From: an uncultured beta proteobacterium
Lineage (GTDB): Bacteria; Pseudomonadota; Gammaproteobacteria; Burkholderiales; SG8-41
Length of the DNA stretch: 34,193 bases
Direction: 5' to 3'
Assembly: GCA_903933915.1 (NCBI GenBank)
Contig: CAIZLW010000063.1
Location: forward strand, 1 to 34,193
Both the position numbers and the translations under genes were made by a program. Below, one piece after another: positions 19,231-27,487 of the stretch (position 1 is the first letter of the stretch; the number at the start of each line of letters is the position of its first letter). The notes beneath the pieces were generated by a model, which had not been told where the DNA came from, ran no database searches, and worked only from the letters and a program-made list of their open reading frames with translations.

Positions 19231-19718
19231 TATTTAAGGTCCTTCAGCAACAGGTCGATCTTTTCATTGCTCATCGCGCACAGCATTCGCTTGTTGTTCT
19301 GGATCATCACCGGCGCATCGCCGCAAGCGCCCATGCATTCGCCTTCCTTCAGCGTGATGCGGCCGTCGGGGGTGGTTTCACCGAAACCGATTCCCAGCGT
19401 CTTTTTCAGGTGCTCCGCAGCGTGGGTCGCGCCCTGCAGCGCGCACGGCAGGTTGGTGCAGATGGTCAGCTTGTATTTGCCCGTGGGCTTCAGGTCGTAC
19501 ATCGTGTAGAACGTCGCGACTTCATACACCGCGACCGGCGCCATGCCGAGATACTGGGCGACAAAATCCATGGTTTCCGTGGACAGCCAGCCCTTCTCGT
19601 CCTGAGCGATGGTCAGCGCCGCCATCACCGCCGAATCCTTGCGCTCCGGCGGGTACTTGGCGACCGCCTTGTCGATTTTCGCCAGCGAATCGGGCGATAA
19701 GGTCATGGGCGCGTTCAT
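19230..19718 (-). CDS. nuoE: NADH-quinone oxidoreductase subunit E
   Basis: The 162-residue thioredoxin-like [2Fe-2S] protein has cluster N1a ligands C87, C92, C128 and C132 (CTNLPC and ECMGAC). It pairs with NuoF in the NADH dehydrogenase module. It starts 7 bases after the nuoD stop and overlaps nuoF by one base. Length and motifs are normal. Confidence 0.97.
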   Translation of the reverse strand: MNAPMTLSPDSLAKIDKAVAKYPPERKDSAVMAALTIAQDEKGWLSTETMDFVAQYLGMAPVAVYEVATFYTMYDLKPTGKYKLTICTNLPCALQGATHAAEHLKKTLGIGFGETTPDGRITLKEGECMGACGDAPVMIQNNKRMLCAMSNEKIDLLLKDLK

Positions 19719-19725
19719 CGATCAC

Positions 19726-20979
19726 TCATCTGTCAATGTCCCCGAATACGATGTCCTGGGTGCCGATGATCGCCACCACATCGGCGATCATGTGACCCTT
19801 GGCCATCTCATCCAGCGCGGCCAGATGCGGGAAACCCGGCGCGCGAATCTTCAAACGGTACGGCTTGTTCGCGCCGTCGGATACCAGATAGATGCCGAAC
19901 TCGCCCTTCGGATGCTCGACGGCGGCATAAGCCTCGCCTGGCGGCACATGCATGCCTTCGGTGAAGAGCTTGAAGTGATGGATCAGCTCTTCCATGTTGG
20001 TTTTCATCGCCACGCGTGACGGCGGCGCTACCTTGTGGCTGTCAGCCATCACCGGGCCCGGATTCTTGCGCAGCCAGTCCACGCACTGCTTGATGATGCG
20101 GTTGGCCTGGCGCATTTCCTCGACGCGAACCAGATAACGGTCGTAGCAATCGCCGTTGACGCCGATGGCGACGTCAAAATCCATGCGGTCGTACACTTCA
20201 TACGGCTGCTTCTTGCGCAGGTCCCAGGCGATACCCGAACCGCGCAGCATCGGACCGGTAAAGCCCAGCTGCAGCGCGCGCTCCGGCGACACCACGCCGA
20301 TGCCCACCGTGCGTTGCTTCCAGATGCGGTTGTCGGTCAGCAGCGTTTCGTATTCGTCGACATAAGCCGGGAAACGTTTGGTGAAATCATCGATGAAATC
20401 GAGCACTGAACCCTGGCGGTTTTCGTTCAGCGCGCGGGTGGCCTTTTCATTGTGAATGGGTGTCGCGGTGTACTGCGGCATGGTGTCCGGCAGGTCGCGG
20501 TAAACCCCGCCCGGACGGTAATAAGCCGCATGCATGCGCGCACCGGATACCGCCTCATAGACGTCGAACAGGTCCTCGCGCTCGCGGAAGCAATACAGAA
20601 AGATGGTCATCGCGCCGATGTCCAGCCCGTGCGCGCCCAGCCACAGCAGGTGGTTCAGCAGGCGGGTGATTTCATCGAACATCACGCGGATGTACTGCGC
20701 GCGCTCCGGCACCTGGATGCCAAGCAGCTTCTCGATCGCCATCACATAGGCGTGCTCGTTGACCATCATCGACATGTAGTCGAGACGGTCCATGTACGGC
20801 ACCGACTGGATGAACGTCTTGTGTTCAGCGAGTTTTTCGGTCGCGCGGTGCAGCAGGCCGATATGCGGATCGGCGCGTTCGATGACCTCGCCGTCCAGTT
20901 CCAGCACCAGGCGCAGCACGCCGTGGGCCGCCGGATGCTGCGGCCCGAAGTTCATCGTGTAGTTTTTGATCTCAGCCAT
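19726..20979 (-). CDS. nuoD: NADH-quinone oxidoreductase subunit D (49-kDa)
   Basis: The 417-residue subunit is homologous to NiFe-hydrogenase large subunits and forms the quinone-binding pocket with NuoB. The N-terminal [14 protein letters not shown] and the C-terminal [11 protein letters not shown]-like [18 protein letters not shown] segments are diagnostic. NuoC and NuoD are separate here, unlike the fused NuoCD of enterobacteria. The gap to upstream nuoC holds a repeat element (20986-21060), so nuoD is not translationally coupled to nuoC. Confidence 0.97.
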   Translation of the reverse strand: MAEIKNYTMNFGPQHPAAHGVLRLVLELDGEVIERADPHIGLLHRATEKLAEHKTFIQSVPYMDRLDYMSMMVNEHAYVMAIEKLLGIQVPERAQYIRVMFDEITRLLNHLLWLGAHGLDIGAMTIFLYCFREREDLFDVYEAVSGARMHAAYYRPGGVYRDLPDTMPQYTATPIHNEKATRALNENRQGSVLDFIDDFTKRFPAYVDEYETLLTDNRIWKQRTVGIGVVSPERALQLGFTGPMLRGSGIAWDLRKKQPYEVYDRMDFDVAIGVNGDCYDRYLVRVEEMRQANRIIKQCVDWLRKNPGPVMADSHKVAPPSRVAMKTNMEELIHHFKLFTEGMHVPPGEAYAAVEHPKGEFGIYLVSDGANKPYRLKIRAPGFPHLAALDEMAKGHMIADVVAIIGTQDIVFGDIDR

Positions 20980-20985
20980 TTTTAA

Positions 20986-21060
20986 TTAACAGGATGGACA
21001 GGATTAGCAGGATTAAACCTAAGAGCAAGCAGAGACCCGTCTTTTATCCTGTTCATGCAG
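20986..21060. repeat. ACAGGAT-type repeat element in the nuoC-nuoD gap
   Basis: The segment 20986-21017 contains three tandem imperfect units: ACAGGATGG, ACAGGATTAG and CAGGATTAA. A partial inverse arm, ATCCTGTTCATGCAG, lies at 21046-21060. The same unit appears at 28967-28990, with its inverse at 29071-29094. It fills nearly the whole gap between nuoC and nuoD. Confidence 0.82.
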
Positions 21061-21069
21061 TTCTTCATG

Positions 21070-21684
21070 TCAGCCCTTGCGGAACCCTTCGGAGTCCGCG
21101 TAATTTTCTTCGCGCACGATGCGCGGCGTGATCACGCGCGGTTCGATCGTCACCGGCTGGTAGATCACGCGTTTCTGGTCGGGGTCGTAACGCATCTCGA
21201 CGTTGCCCGACAGCGGGAAATCCTTGCGGAACGGGTGACCGACAAAACCGTAATCGGTGAGAATGCGGCGCAGATCCGGGTGACCGGTGAACATGATGCC
21301 GTAGAGGTCGAACGCTTCGCGTTCGTACCAGTTGGCGCAGGCCCAGATGCCGATGACCGACTCCAGCACCGGAAAATCGTCATTCGCGGCAAATACGCGC
21401 AACCGCAGGCGCCAGTTGTGCTTCAGGCTGAGCAGATGATAGATCGCGGCAAAGCGCGGGCCTTCGTAAGTGCCGTCGCCGTAATGGCTGTAATCAATGC
21501 CGGTGATATCGATCAACTGCTCGAAATGCAGCTTCCCGTCGTCGCGCAATGCGGCACACACCGACAGCAGATGCTCAGCCTTGACGACAACGGTCAACTC
21601 ATCCAGCGCGGTCGTGGCACTGACCAGCCGTTCGCCCAGGATTTCCTGGATCGCTGCTGTCAGGGTTTCGATGCTTTTGGACAT
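21070..21684 (-). CDS. nuoC: NADH-quinone oxidoreductase subunit C (30-kDa)
   Basis: The 204-residue protein belongs to the respiratory-chain NADH dehydrogenase 30-kDa family. The [20 protein letters not shown] motif is intact and is followed by RRILTDYGF and [11 protein letters not shown]. It is a structural subunit of the connecting module with NuoB, NuoD and NuoI. It starts 28 bases after nuoB. Confidence 0.97.
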   Translation of the reverse strand: MSKSIETLTAAIQEILGERLVSATTALDELTVVVKAEHLLSVCAALRDDGKLHFEQLIDITGIDYSHYGDGTYEGPRFAAIYHLLSLKHNWRLRLRVFAANDDFPVLESVIGIWACANWYEREAFDLYGIMFTGHPDLRRILTDYGFVGHPFRKDFPLSGNVEMRYDPDQKRVIYQPVTIEPRVITPRIVREENYADSEGFRKG

Positions 21685-21712
21685 GAAATCTCGATGTTCT
21701 TCCGGTGTCGTC

Positions 21713-22204
21713 TCAGCGTGAGATCGTATTGGTGCGCTTGATCTTGTTCTGCAGCTGGATGATGCCGTAGAGCAGCGCTTCCGCCGTCGGCGGGCAGCCC
21801 GGCACGTAGATGTCGACCGGCACGATGCGGTCGCAGCCGCGAACGACAGAATAGGAATAGTGGTAATACCCGCCGCCGTTGGCGCAGGAACCCATCGAAA
21901 TCACCCAGCGCGGCTCGGCCATCTGGTCATAAACCTTGCGCAGCGCCGGCGCCATCTTGTTGCACAGCGTGCCGGCGACGATCATCACGTCGGACTGGCG
22001 CGGGCTCGGACGGAACACGATGCCGAAACGGTCGAGGTCGTAACGCGAAGCGCCGGCGTGCATCATTTCCACCGCGCAACAGGCCAGGCCAAAGGTCATC
22101 GGCCACATCGAACCCGTACGGGTCCAGTTGACCAGCGCGTCCACCGAGGTGGTGAGGAATCCGCGCTCGTTGAGGTTTTCGTTGATGGTTTCGATGGCGC
22201 CCAT
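21713..22204 (-). CDS. nuoB: NADH-quinone oxidoreductase subunit B (PSST, cluster N2)
   Basis: The protein is 163 residues from the ATG at 22204. A TTG at 22225 would overlap nuoA and gives an atypical extension, so I did not choose it. The terminal 4Fe-4S cluster N2 is bound by the tandem C42-C43 pair ([10 protein letters not shown]), C107 ([11 protein letters not shown]) and C137 ([12 protein letters not shown]). It delivers electrons to quinone. It starts 7 bases after the nuoA stop. Confidence 0.96.
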   Translation of the reverse strand: MGAIETINENLNERGFLTTSVDALVNWTRTGSMWPMTFGLACCAVEMMHAGASRYDLDRFGIVFRPSPRQSDVMIVAGTLCNKMAPALRKVYDQMAEPRWVISMGSCANGGGYYHYSYSVVRGCDRIVPVDIYVPGCPPTAEALLYGIIQLQNKIKRTNTISR

Positions 22205-22211
22205 AGTCACA

Positions 22212-22580
22212 TCATTCCCAGTCAAGAGCGCCTTTTTTCCACTCGTAGATGAAGCCTACGACAAGGATGGCGAGGAAAATCATCATCGCGACAAAACCGA
22301 ACAGGCCGATTTCCTGGAGCACCACGGCCCACGGAAACAGGAATGCGATTTCAAGATCGAACAGGATGAACAGAATGGCAACGAGGTAATAACGCACGTC
22401 GAAGCGCATGCGTGCATCTTCGAAGGCCTCGAAGCCGCACTCGTAAGGCGACAGTTTCTGCGAGTCTGGACGGTGCATCCCGACCAGCCGGCTGACGATC
22501 CAGCCGGACACAATCGGCATGACGCCGAACGCCGTGCCTACGGCAATGAACATCAGAATCGGAAAATAGCCTTCCAGCAT
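22212..22580 (-). CDS. nuoA: NADH-quinone oxidoreductase subunit A
   Basis: The 122-residue, three-helix membrane subunit is the first nuo gene. The conserved loop [20 protein letters not shown] and the second-helix acidic motif [13 protein letters not shown] are present. The 114 bases upstream separate it from tRNA-Leu and presumably hold the operon promoter, although readthrough from secG-tRNA is possible. Confidence 0.96.
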   Translation of the reverse strand: MLEGYFPILMFIAVGTAFGVMPIVSGWIVSRLVGMHRPDSQKLSPYECGFEAFEDARMRFDVRYYLVAILFILFDLEIAFLFPWAVVLQEIGLFGFVAMMIFLAILVVGFIYEWKKGALDWE

Positions 22581-22611
22581 CTGCCGCCTTCAGAAACGTT
22601 ACTTGAAACCC

Positions 22612-22632
22612 GCGGTCATTCTAGCCGACCGC
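22612..22632 (-). other. Small hairpin upstream of nuoA
   Basis: GCGGTC (22612-22617) pairs with GACCGC (22627-22632) around a 9-base loop, between tRNA-Leu and nuoA. There is no downstream U-run, so it is not a clear terminator. It might mark the end of the tRNA transcript or part of the nuo leader. Confidence 0.35.
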
Positions 22633-22694
22633 TTCCTGTAACCGGGTTGCGTTACATCAAATCTGCACAGCATTCCCAACACCTGCATACAGCC

Positions 22695-22779
22695 TGGTGT
22701 CGACGGAGAGACTCGAACTCTCACGGCTTTCGCCACCGCCCCCTCAAGACGGCGTGTCTACCAATTCCACCACGTCGAC
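22695..22779 (-). tRNA. tRNA-Leu (anticodon GAG)
   Basis: The 85-nt cloverleaf reads from 22779 to 22695. Acceptor GTCGACG pairs with CGTCGAC, followed by discriminator A and an encoded CCA (22695-22697). The D-arm has the Leu-type TGGTGGAATTGGTAGACACG, the anticodon loop is TTGAGGG with GAG in the middle on stem CCGTC/GGCGG, there is a long class II variable arm, and the T-loop is TTCGAGT. It decodes CUC/CUU. The secG-tRNA-Leu(GAG) neighbourhood is also found in E. coli (secG-leuU), so this is conserved synteny. Confidence 0.96.
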
Positions 22780-22839
22780 CTACCCACTGCACTCGACTAA
22801 ACCGGGTCGCCGCAATGCGGCCACCCGGTGAAATCCGTT

Positions 22840-23241
22840 TTACTTCGGTACGTCACCTGCTTTGGAACCGGCGGCCGATCCGGGCACCGGAATCACCGGG
22901 GCCGGCGCCGTCAGCGGCGAAGACGGAATCTGCGCCGGCAGCGTCTGCGATTGCGCCGGATCCACCGGCTGCGACGACACATCCTTGGTCATCACACCCT
23001 TGTTCTCGGTTTTTTTGGTCGCAACCACGGTCAGGCCGATGCTCGATATAAAAAAGACCACCGCCAGGACCGCCGTGGTTCGGCTCATGAAGTTGGCCGA
23101 CCCTGCGGAGCCGAACACGCTGCCCGAGGATCCGCTGCCGAAGGCCGCGCCCATGTCGGCGCCCTTGCCATGCTGCAGCAGCACCAGCCCGATGATGCCA
23201 AAGGCTGCAATCACGTGAACCACCAGTATCAGGACATCCAT
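22840..23241 (-). CDS. secG: Preprotein translocase subunit SecG
   Basis: The protein is 133 residues from the ATG at 23241 (MDVLILVVHV). Two hydrophobic helices (about 2-22 and 53-73) are separated by the Gly/Ser/Phe loop AAFGSGSSGSVFGSAGSANF, the hallmark of SecG. It assists SecYE in protein export. The C-terminal 55 residues are Pro/Ala/Ser-rich and low complexity, longer than E. coli SecG (110). It sits 31 bases after tpiA and before tRNA-Leu. Confidence 0.95.
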   Translation of the reverse strand: MDVLILVVHVIAAFGIIGLVLLQHGKGADMGAAFGSGSSGSVFGSAGSANFMSRTTAVLAVVFFISSIGLTVVATKKTENKGVMTKDVSSQPVDPAQSQTLPAQIPSSPLTAPAPVIPVPGSAAGSKAGDVPK

Positions 23242-23272
23242 CTCGCTCTCATCCAGTCTTGTTCTGTTTCCG

Positions 23273-24028
23273 TTACCGGGACGCTGCCCGGCAGATCGCT
23301 GCAAATTCGCCGGCCACCAGTGCGGCGCCGCCGATTAATCCACCATCAATGTCCGGCATGCCGAACAATTGCACTGCATTCGAAGCTTTCACGCTGCCGC
23401 CGTAAACGATACGCACTGCCGCAGCCACCGCCGCATCCGACTTCGCCAACAGGCTGCGGATACCCGCATGCACCGCCTGCGCTTCTTCCGGCGATGCCGT
23501 CTTGCCGGTGCCGATCGCCCACACCGGTTCGTAGGCAATCACCGCGCTACCCAATGCCGCCGCGCCGGAGCGCTGCAACACCGCATTCAACTGTCTCGCC
23601 ACCACACTGTCCGTCGCACCGGCATCACGTTCCGCCAGCGTCTCGCCGACACACAGGATCGGCTTCAGGCCGGCCTGTTGCGCCAACGCGAATTTCTCCG
23701 CCACCAGCGCATCGCTCTCGCCAAACAACGTGCGCCGCTCGGAATGCCCGACGATCACATGACTGCAACCTAAATCCTTGAGCATCACCGCGGACACACC
23801 GCCGGTATAGGCTCCGTTGCCGAACTGGCAAAGATCCTGGCCGCCAAGCGCCACGGGTGAACCCTGCAGCGCACACTGCACCTGCGCCAGATACGGATAC
23901 GGGGGACAAACCGCGCTTTCCATGCCGGTCAGGGCCGCAAGCGCCGGCACCAGATCCTTCAACAGGGTGTCGTTGGCGGACAGACTGCCATTCATCTTCC
24001 AGTTGCCTGCAACGAACTTGACGCGCAT
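23273..24028 (-). CDS. tpiA: Triosephosphate isomerase
   Basis: The 251-residue TIM barrel interconverts glyceraldehyde 3-phosphate and dihydroxyacetone phosphate in glycolysis and gluconeogenesis. Catalytic residues are K11 (GNWKMNG), H95 (VIVGHSERR) and E167 (AYEPVWAIGTGKTA). The phosphate-binding YGGSVK is also present. Length is typical. It is followed by secG at 31 bases on the same strand. Confidence 0.97.
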   Translation of the reverse strand: MRVKFVAGNWKMNGSLSANDTLLKDLVPALAALTGMESAVCPPYPYLAQVQCALQGSPVALGGQDLCQFGNGAYTGGVSAVMLKDLGCSHVIVGHSERRTLFGESDALVAEKFALAQQAGLKPILCVGETLAERDAGATDSVVARQLNAVLQRSGAAALGSAVIAYEPVWAIGTGKTASPEEAQAVHAGIRSLLAKSDAAVAAAVRIVYGGSVKASNAVQLFGMPDIDGGLIGGAALVAGEFAAICRAASR

Positions 24029-24118
24029 TTCCTGTCCGGCCTCGAATAAACCGACGAATTTTACCGTTTGCGACTACCCGGGTCAATTTATGACTGTTTC
24101 TGCTGCAACGCGAAAAGC

Positions 24119-24688
24119 TTATGAATTCAAAAAGAAATTCTGCTTTTGCCCGGCATCCGGCAGCGACCCGCGCATTGCGCAAATGCGCTGGACCACCGCC
24201 GGCTTCGGGCTGACCTCAAAACCGTTCTCATAGGCCAGCACATGGAGGTCGGGGCCGACCGCTTCGATCAACTCGCAGGGACGCAGCAAAAACGCCGGAT
24301 TGGCAGGCCGTCCATAGGCCTCGTTACCTAGGCCAAAGATCTCGTAAATCAGCACGCCGCCCGGCGCCAGCGCCGCCAGCAGCTGGGGAAACAGTGGACG
24401 GTGCAGATAATTGGTCACAACCACCCCTGCATATTGACGGCCGGCATACGGCCAGGGGCCGTCTTCAATGTCCGCGCAAAGTGCGGTGACGCCCTCAACA
24501 CCCGCCATTGCGGCGATAGCCTCGGGATCTCGGTCCACCGCATCAACGGGATGACCGAGCCCGGCAAAAAAACGCGCATGGCGTCCGCCGCCACAGGCCA
24601 CATCCAGCACCCTGCCGCCCTTGCTCAACAGCGGCGCCCAGCGTCGCACCCAGGCCGATGGTGTTGCCATCAAAGAATGTCCGGTCAT
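24119..24688 (-). CDS. Class I SAM-dependent methyltransferase, TehB-like
   Basis: The 189-residue protein has the SAM-binding motif I VLDVACGGGRH at about 27-37, an acidic residue at the end of strand 2 (D52) and a motif near VVVTNYLHRPLF typical of TehB/UbiE-like methyltransferases. The substrate cannot be read from sequence. It lies 90 bases upstream of tpiA on the same strand and is divergent from a TctC gene. Confidence 0.85.
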   Translation of the reverse strand: MTGHSLMATPSAWVRRWAPLLSKGGRVLDVACGGGRHARFFAGLGHPVDAVDRDPEAIAAMAGVEGVTALCADIEDGPWPYAGRQYAGVVVTNYLHRPLFPQLLAALAPGGVLIYEIFGLGNEAYGRPANPAFLLRPCELIEAVGPDLHVLAYENGFEVSPKPAVVQRICAMRGSLPDAGQKQNFFLNS

Positions 24689-24865
24689 CTATCGCATCAT
24701 CCAAAATTGCAAAAATTACATTTTAATCAAATACATCCGGCAGCATCGCCGGGCTTGCCTAGCCGACGGAAACTCCTCTAGTCTGTGCGCAGCGCCGGAT
24801 CACACACAACAACAACCGGCGCACCCCAGTCCCGGGACATCCGCAAGCCAACACGGAGGAGAAAC

Positions 24866-25831
24866 ATGCTGTCACGCATTCTCGTATCGCTGTTGCTGTT
24901 CATGGTGGCCGGTTTCGCATCGGCACAAACACCGTATCCCGCGAAACCCATGCGCATGATCATTCCCTACCCGCCCGGCGGCGGCACCGACATTCTCGGC
25001 CGCCCGATCGCCAAACTGCTCGGCGACAAACTGGGACAGCAGGTTCTGGTCGACAACCGCGGCGGTGCTTCCGGCATGGTCGGCGCCGAAATCGCGGCGC
25101 GCAGCCCGGCTGACGGTTACACCATCCTGATGAGCACTTCCGGCGAAGTCGCACTCAATGTCGCGCTGTATCCGAAGATGAGCTACGACCCGGTCCGCGA
25201 TTTCACACCGGTCACCCAGGTCGGCATCTCGCCGCTGGTGCTGGTGGCACACCCCTCGCTGCCGGTGAAAAACGTCAATGACTTTGTCACGCTGGCGAAA
25301 AAGCAGCCGGGCTTGATCAGCTATTCGTCAATCGGCTCTGGCAGCGCCCAGCACATGGCCGGCGAATGGATGCGCCTGCTCACCGGCATCAACATCATCC
25401 ACGTGCCGTATAAAGGCGGCGGTCCGCAAATGACCGACCTGCTCGGCGGTCACTCCCCCAGCGGATTCCTCGCACTGCCGGTCGCCGCACCGAACATCAA
25501 GAACAACCGCATCCGCGCCGTCGGCATGACCTCGGCCAAACGCTCAGCCGCTTTTCCCGCTGTGCCGACCTTCGATGAATCCGGCATGCCCGGCTTCGAA
25601 GTCAGCCAGTGGTGGGCGATCCTGGTGCCGCGCGGCACACCGAACGATGTCGTCGCCAAACTGCACACGGAAATTTCCGCTATCGTCAAAACTGCGGAAA
25701 TGAAAGGCCGCATGGCCGAGCTGGGTGTGGATCCCGTTGGCGGCACGCCGGATCAGCTGGGCGAACTGGTGAAAACCGAAATCGCCAAGTTCAAGAAGAT
25801 TGTTGCTGACGCGAAGATCACGCTGAACTGA
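24866..25831 (+). CDS. tctC: Tripartite tricarboxylate transporter substrate-binding protein (TctC/Bug family)
   Basis: The protein is 321 residues from the ATG at 24866, preceded by a strong GGAGGAG site; an upstream extension to 24785 lacks a signal peptide. Signal peptide at about 1-22 (GFASA-Q). Bug hallmarks: YPAKPMRMIIPYPPGGGTD, the RSPADGYT segment, HVPYKGGGP, and the Pro-rich loop around VSQWWAILVPRGTP. Such periplasmic receptors capture small carboxylates for TctAB permeases or signal to two-component systems. No tctA/tctB is in the window, so it is an orphan receptor, as is common in Burkholderiales. Ligand unknown. Confidence 0.9.
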   Translation: MLSRILVSLLLFMVAGFASAQTPYPAKPMRMIIPYPPGGGTDILGRPIAKLLGDKLGQQVLVDNRGGASGMVGAEIAARSPADGYTILMSTSGEVALNVALYPKMSYDPVRDFTPVTQVGISPLVLVAHPSLPVKNVNDFVTLAKKQPGLISYSSIGSGSAQHMAGEWMRLLTGINIIHVPYKGGGPQMTDLLGGHSPSGFLALPVAAPNIKNNRIRAVGMTSAKRSAAFPAVPTFDESGMPGFEVSQWWAILVPRGTPNDVVAKLHTEISAIVKTAEMKGRMAELGVDPVGGTPDQLGELVKTEIAKFKKIVADAKITLN

Positions 25832-25859
25832 GTCACGCTGAGCTCAATCGGCTTCCGCG

Positions 25860-25892
25860 CCGTTCGTCCTGATCTTGTCGAAGGGCGAACGG
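25860..25892. repeat. Hairpin repeat between convergent tctC and hss
   Basis: CCGTTCG at 25860-25866 pairs with CGAACGG at 25886-25892. The stem continues through TCCT/AGGG with one G-T wobble, for about 11 pairs around an 11-base loop. The interior CTTGTCGAAGG matches a widespread bacterial extragenic palindrome of the GTCCTGAGCTTGTCGAAGG type (from memory). It may act as a terminator for both genes, although there is no clear U-tract. Confidence 0.7.
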
Positions 25893-25908
25893 TCACTACA
25901 AGTACGAT

Positions 25909-27324
25909 TCAGTTAACCCGAATGTTCTTGAACTGCCAGGGATCCGATTCATCCAGATCTTCCGGGAACGGATGACTGCGTCCCTGCAACGGATTCCAGT
26001 CGGAATACTGACCGAACACCTTGCCCAGATAGGGGTTGGCAATCTCCAGCACGCGCTGGAAATCCATTTCTTCCGGATCGATGATGCCGGCCTGCGGATT
26101 CTCCATCGCCCACACCACCGCGCCGAGCACGCCGGCAGAAACCTGCAGGCTGGTGGCGTTGTTGTGCGGCGCCAGCTTGCGCGCCTCATTGATCGAAAGC
26201 TTGGAGCCGTACCAGTACGCGCCCTTCTTGTGACCGAGCAGCAGCGCGCCGAGTTCGTCAAAGCCTTCGGTAATCTCATCACGGTAAAGGCGCCGCTGTT
26301 CCTGCCCCACCCAGTTGCGCCCGGCGAGTTCATGCACCGACAGCACGGTGTCATCGCAGGGATGGTAGGCGTAATGACAGGTCGGCCGGTACACCACCTG
26401 CTCACCTTTTTTGACGGTCAGGTAATCGGAAATCGAAATCGCCTCGCCGTGGGTGATCAGGAAACCGTGAAACTCGCCTTCATCGGGCGCCCAGGTACGC
26501 ACCTTGACCGAAGCACCGGGCCGGTCGAGGTAAATCGCCGCCTTGCAGCCGAAATCGTGTTCACGACCGTCGGGCGGGAAATGTTTCTCGTGACTGCCCC
26601 AGCCCAGTTCACAGGGCTGCGAACCTTCGCCGATGAAACCGTCCACCGACCAGGTGTTGACGAACTCGCCGCGCCGCTTGCGCGGACTGGCGACCTGGGT
26701 GTCACGCTCCGAGCAATGAATGCTCTTGATGTTCAGTTCCATCGCCAGTTGCGCCCACTGCGCCCGCGATTGCGGAATGTCGGTGCGGCCGAGGATGTCG
26801 CGCGCGAGGTCGACCAGGCCTTGTTTCACCCAGTGCGAGATCAGTCCCGGGTTTGCGCCATTGGTCGGGATGACGGTGACCCCGCTCGGGAATTTCTTGC
26901 GCAGCCCGAGCACTTCCTCGCGCTGGCCGTAATTGGAACGCCGCGACGCCGACACCGACTGGTCGGTGTAGCCGCCCGCCCACGGCTCGATGCACGAGTC
27001 GAGGTAGATCACGCCTTTTTCGCAGCAGAATTCGATCAGCGCGGAACTCGCCACGTCGACCGACAGATTGATCAGGAAATCGCCGCGCTCCAGCCGCGAG
27101 CCGAGGATGGCGCGATGGTTTTCACGCGTCAGCGGGTTGATTTCATAGTGGATGCCGTAGGCTTCGGCCTCGGCGCGACCGCGCTCGTGCGCGGTGATGA
27201 TGGAAATGCGTTCTTTCGGTATCTCGATGTGCCGCAGCAGCAGCGGCAATACGCCCTGCGCTACGGAACCGAAACCGACGAAAACGATTTTTCCCTGGAA
27301 TTTGAAATATGTTTGATCGGCCAT
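25909..27324 (-). CDS. hss: Homospermidine synthase
   Basis: The protein is 471 residues from the ATG at 27324; a GTG at 27387 gives a 21-residue extension unlike the family. N-terminal Rossmann motif GFGSVAQG at 17-24. It resembles Blastochloris viridis homospermidine synthase throughout: INLSVDVAS, EPWAGGY, TNGANPGLISHWVKQG, NTWSVDGF-GEG-QP-ELGWG, YRPTCHYAYHPCDDTVLS and YWYGSKLSI. The enzyme is NAD-dependent and joins two putrescines (or putrescine and spermidine) to make sym-homospermidine. It stands alone with divergent and convergent neighbours, and no polyamine decarboxylase is nearby. Confidence 0.93.
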   Translation of the reverse strand: MADQTYFKFQGKIVFVGFGSVAQGVLPLLLRHIEIPKERISIITAHERGRAEAEAYGIHYEINPLTRENHRAILGSRLERGDFLINLSVDVASSALIEFCCEKGVIYLDSCIEPWAGGYTDQSVSASRRSNYGQREEVLGLRKKFPSGVTVIPTNGANPGLISHWVKQGLVDLARDILGRTDIPQSRAQWAQLAMELNIKSIHCSERDTQVASPRKRRGEFVNTWSVDGFIGEGSQPCELGWGSHEKHFPPDGREHDFGCKAAIYLDRPGASVKVRTWAPDEGEFHGFLITHGEAISISDYLTVKKGEQVVYRPTCHYAYHPCDDTVLSVHELAGRNWVGQEQRRLYRDEITEGFDELGALLLGHKKGAYWYGSKLSINEARKLAPHNNATSLQVSAGVLGAVVWAMENPQAGIIDPEEMDFQRVLEIANPYLGKVFGQYSDWNPLQGRSHPFPEDLDESDPWQFKNIRVN

Positions 27325-27416
27325 TTCATAAACTGGTTTTGTCGTTTTGCGGAAGCAGCAGTCTATCAATTTTTGTGCGGCGCGCACAGTAAAACCGGCC
27401 CCGCGCCGGCGCTGGC

Positions 27417-27422
27417 TATAAT
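27417..27422 (+). promoter_or_regulatory. Possible -10 element before the aldehyde dehydrogenase gene
   Basis: A perfect TATAAT lies 66 bases before the dehydrogenase ATG in the 163-base divergent gap from hss. No matching -35 is seen at 16-18 bases, so this is suggestive only. Confidence 0.3.
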
Positions 27423-27487
27423 GTCTATCAAATCAACACGACGCCGGCAGCAGCTCACTCGCAGACCGGCGCAACCTGGGAACCGAC

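Noticed and set aside
22205-22225. Upstream TTG start for nuoB inside nuoA
   Set aside because: It gives residues not typical of NuoB; the ATG at 22204 fits the family length.
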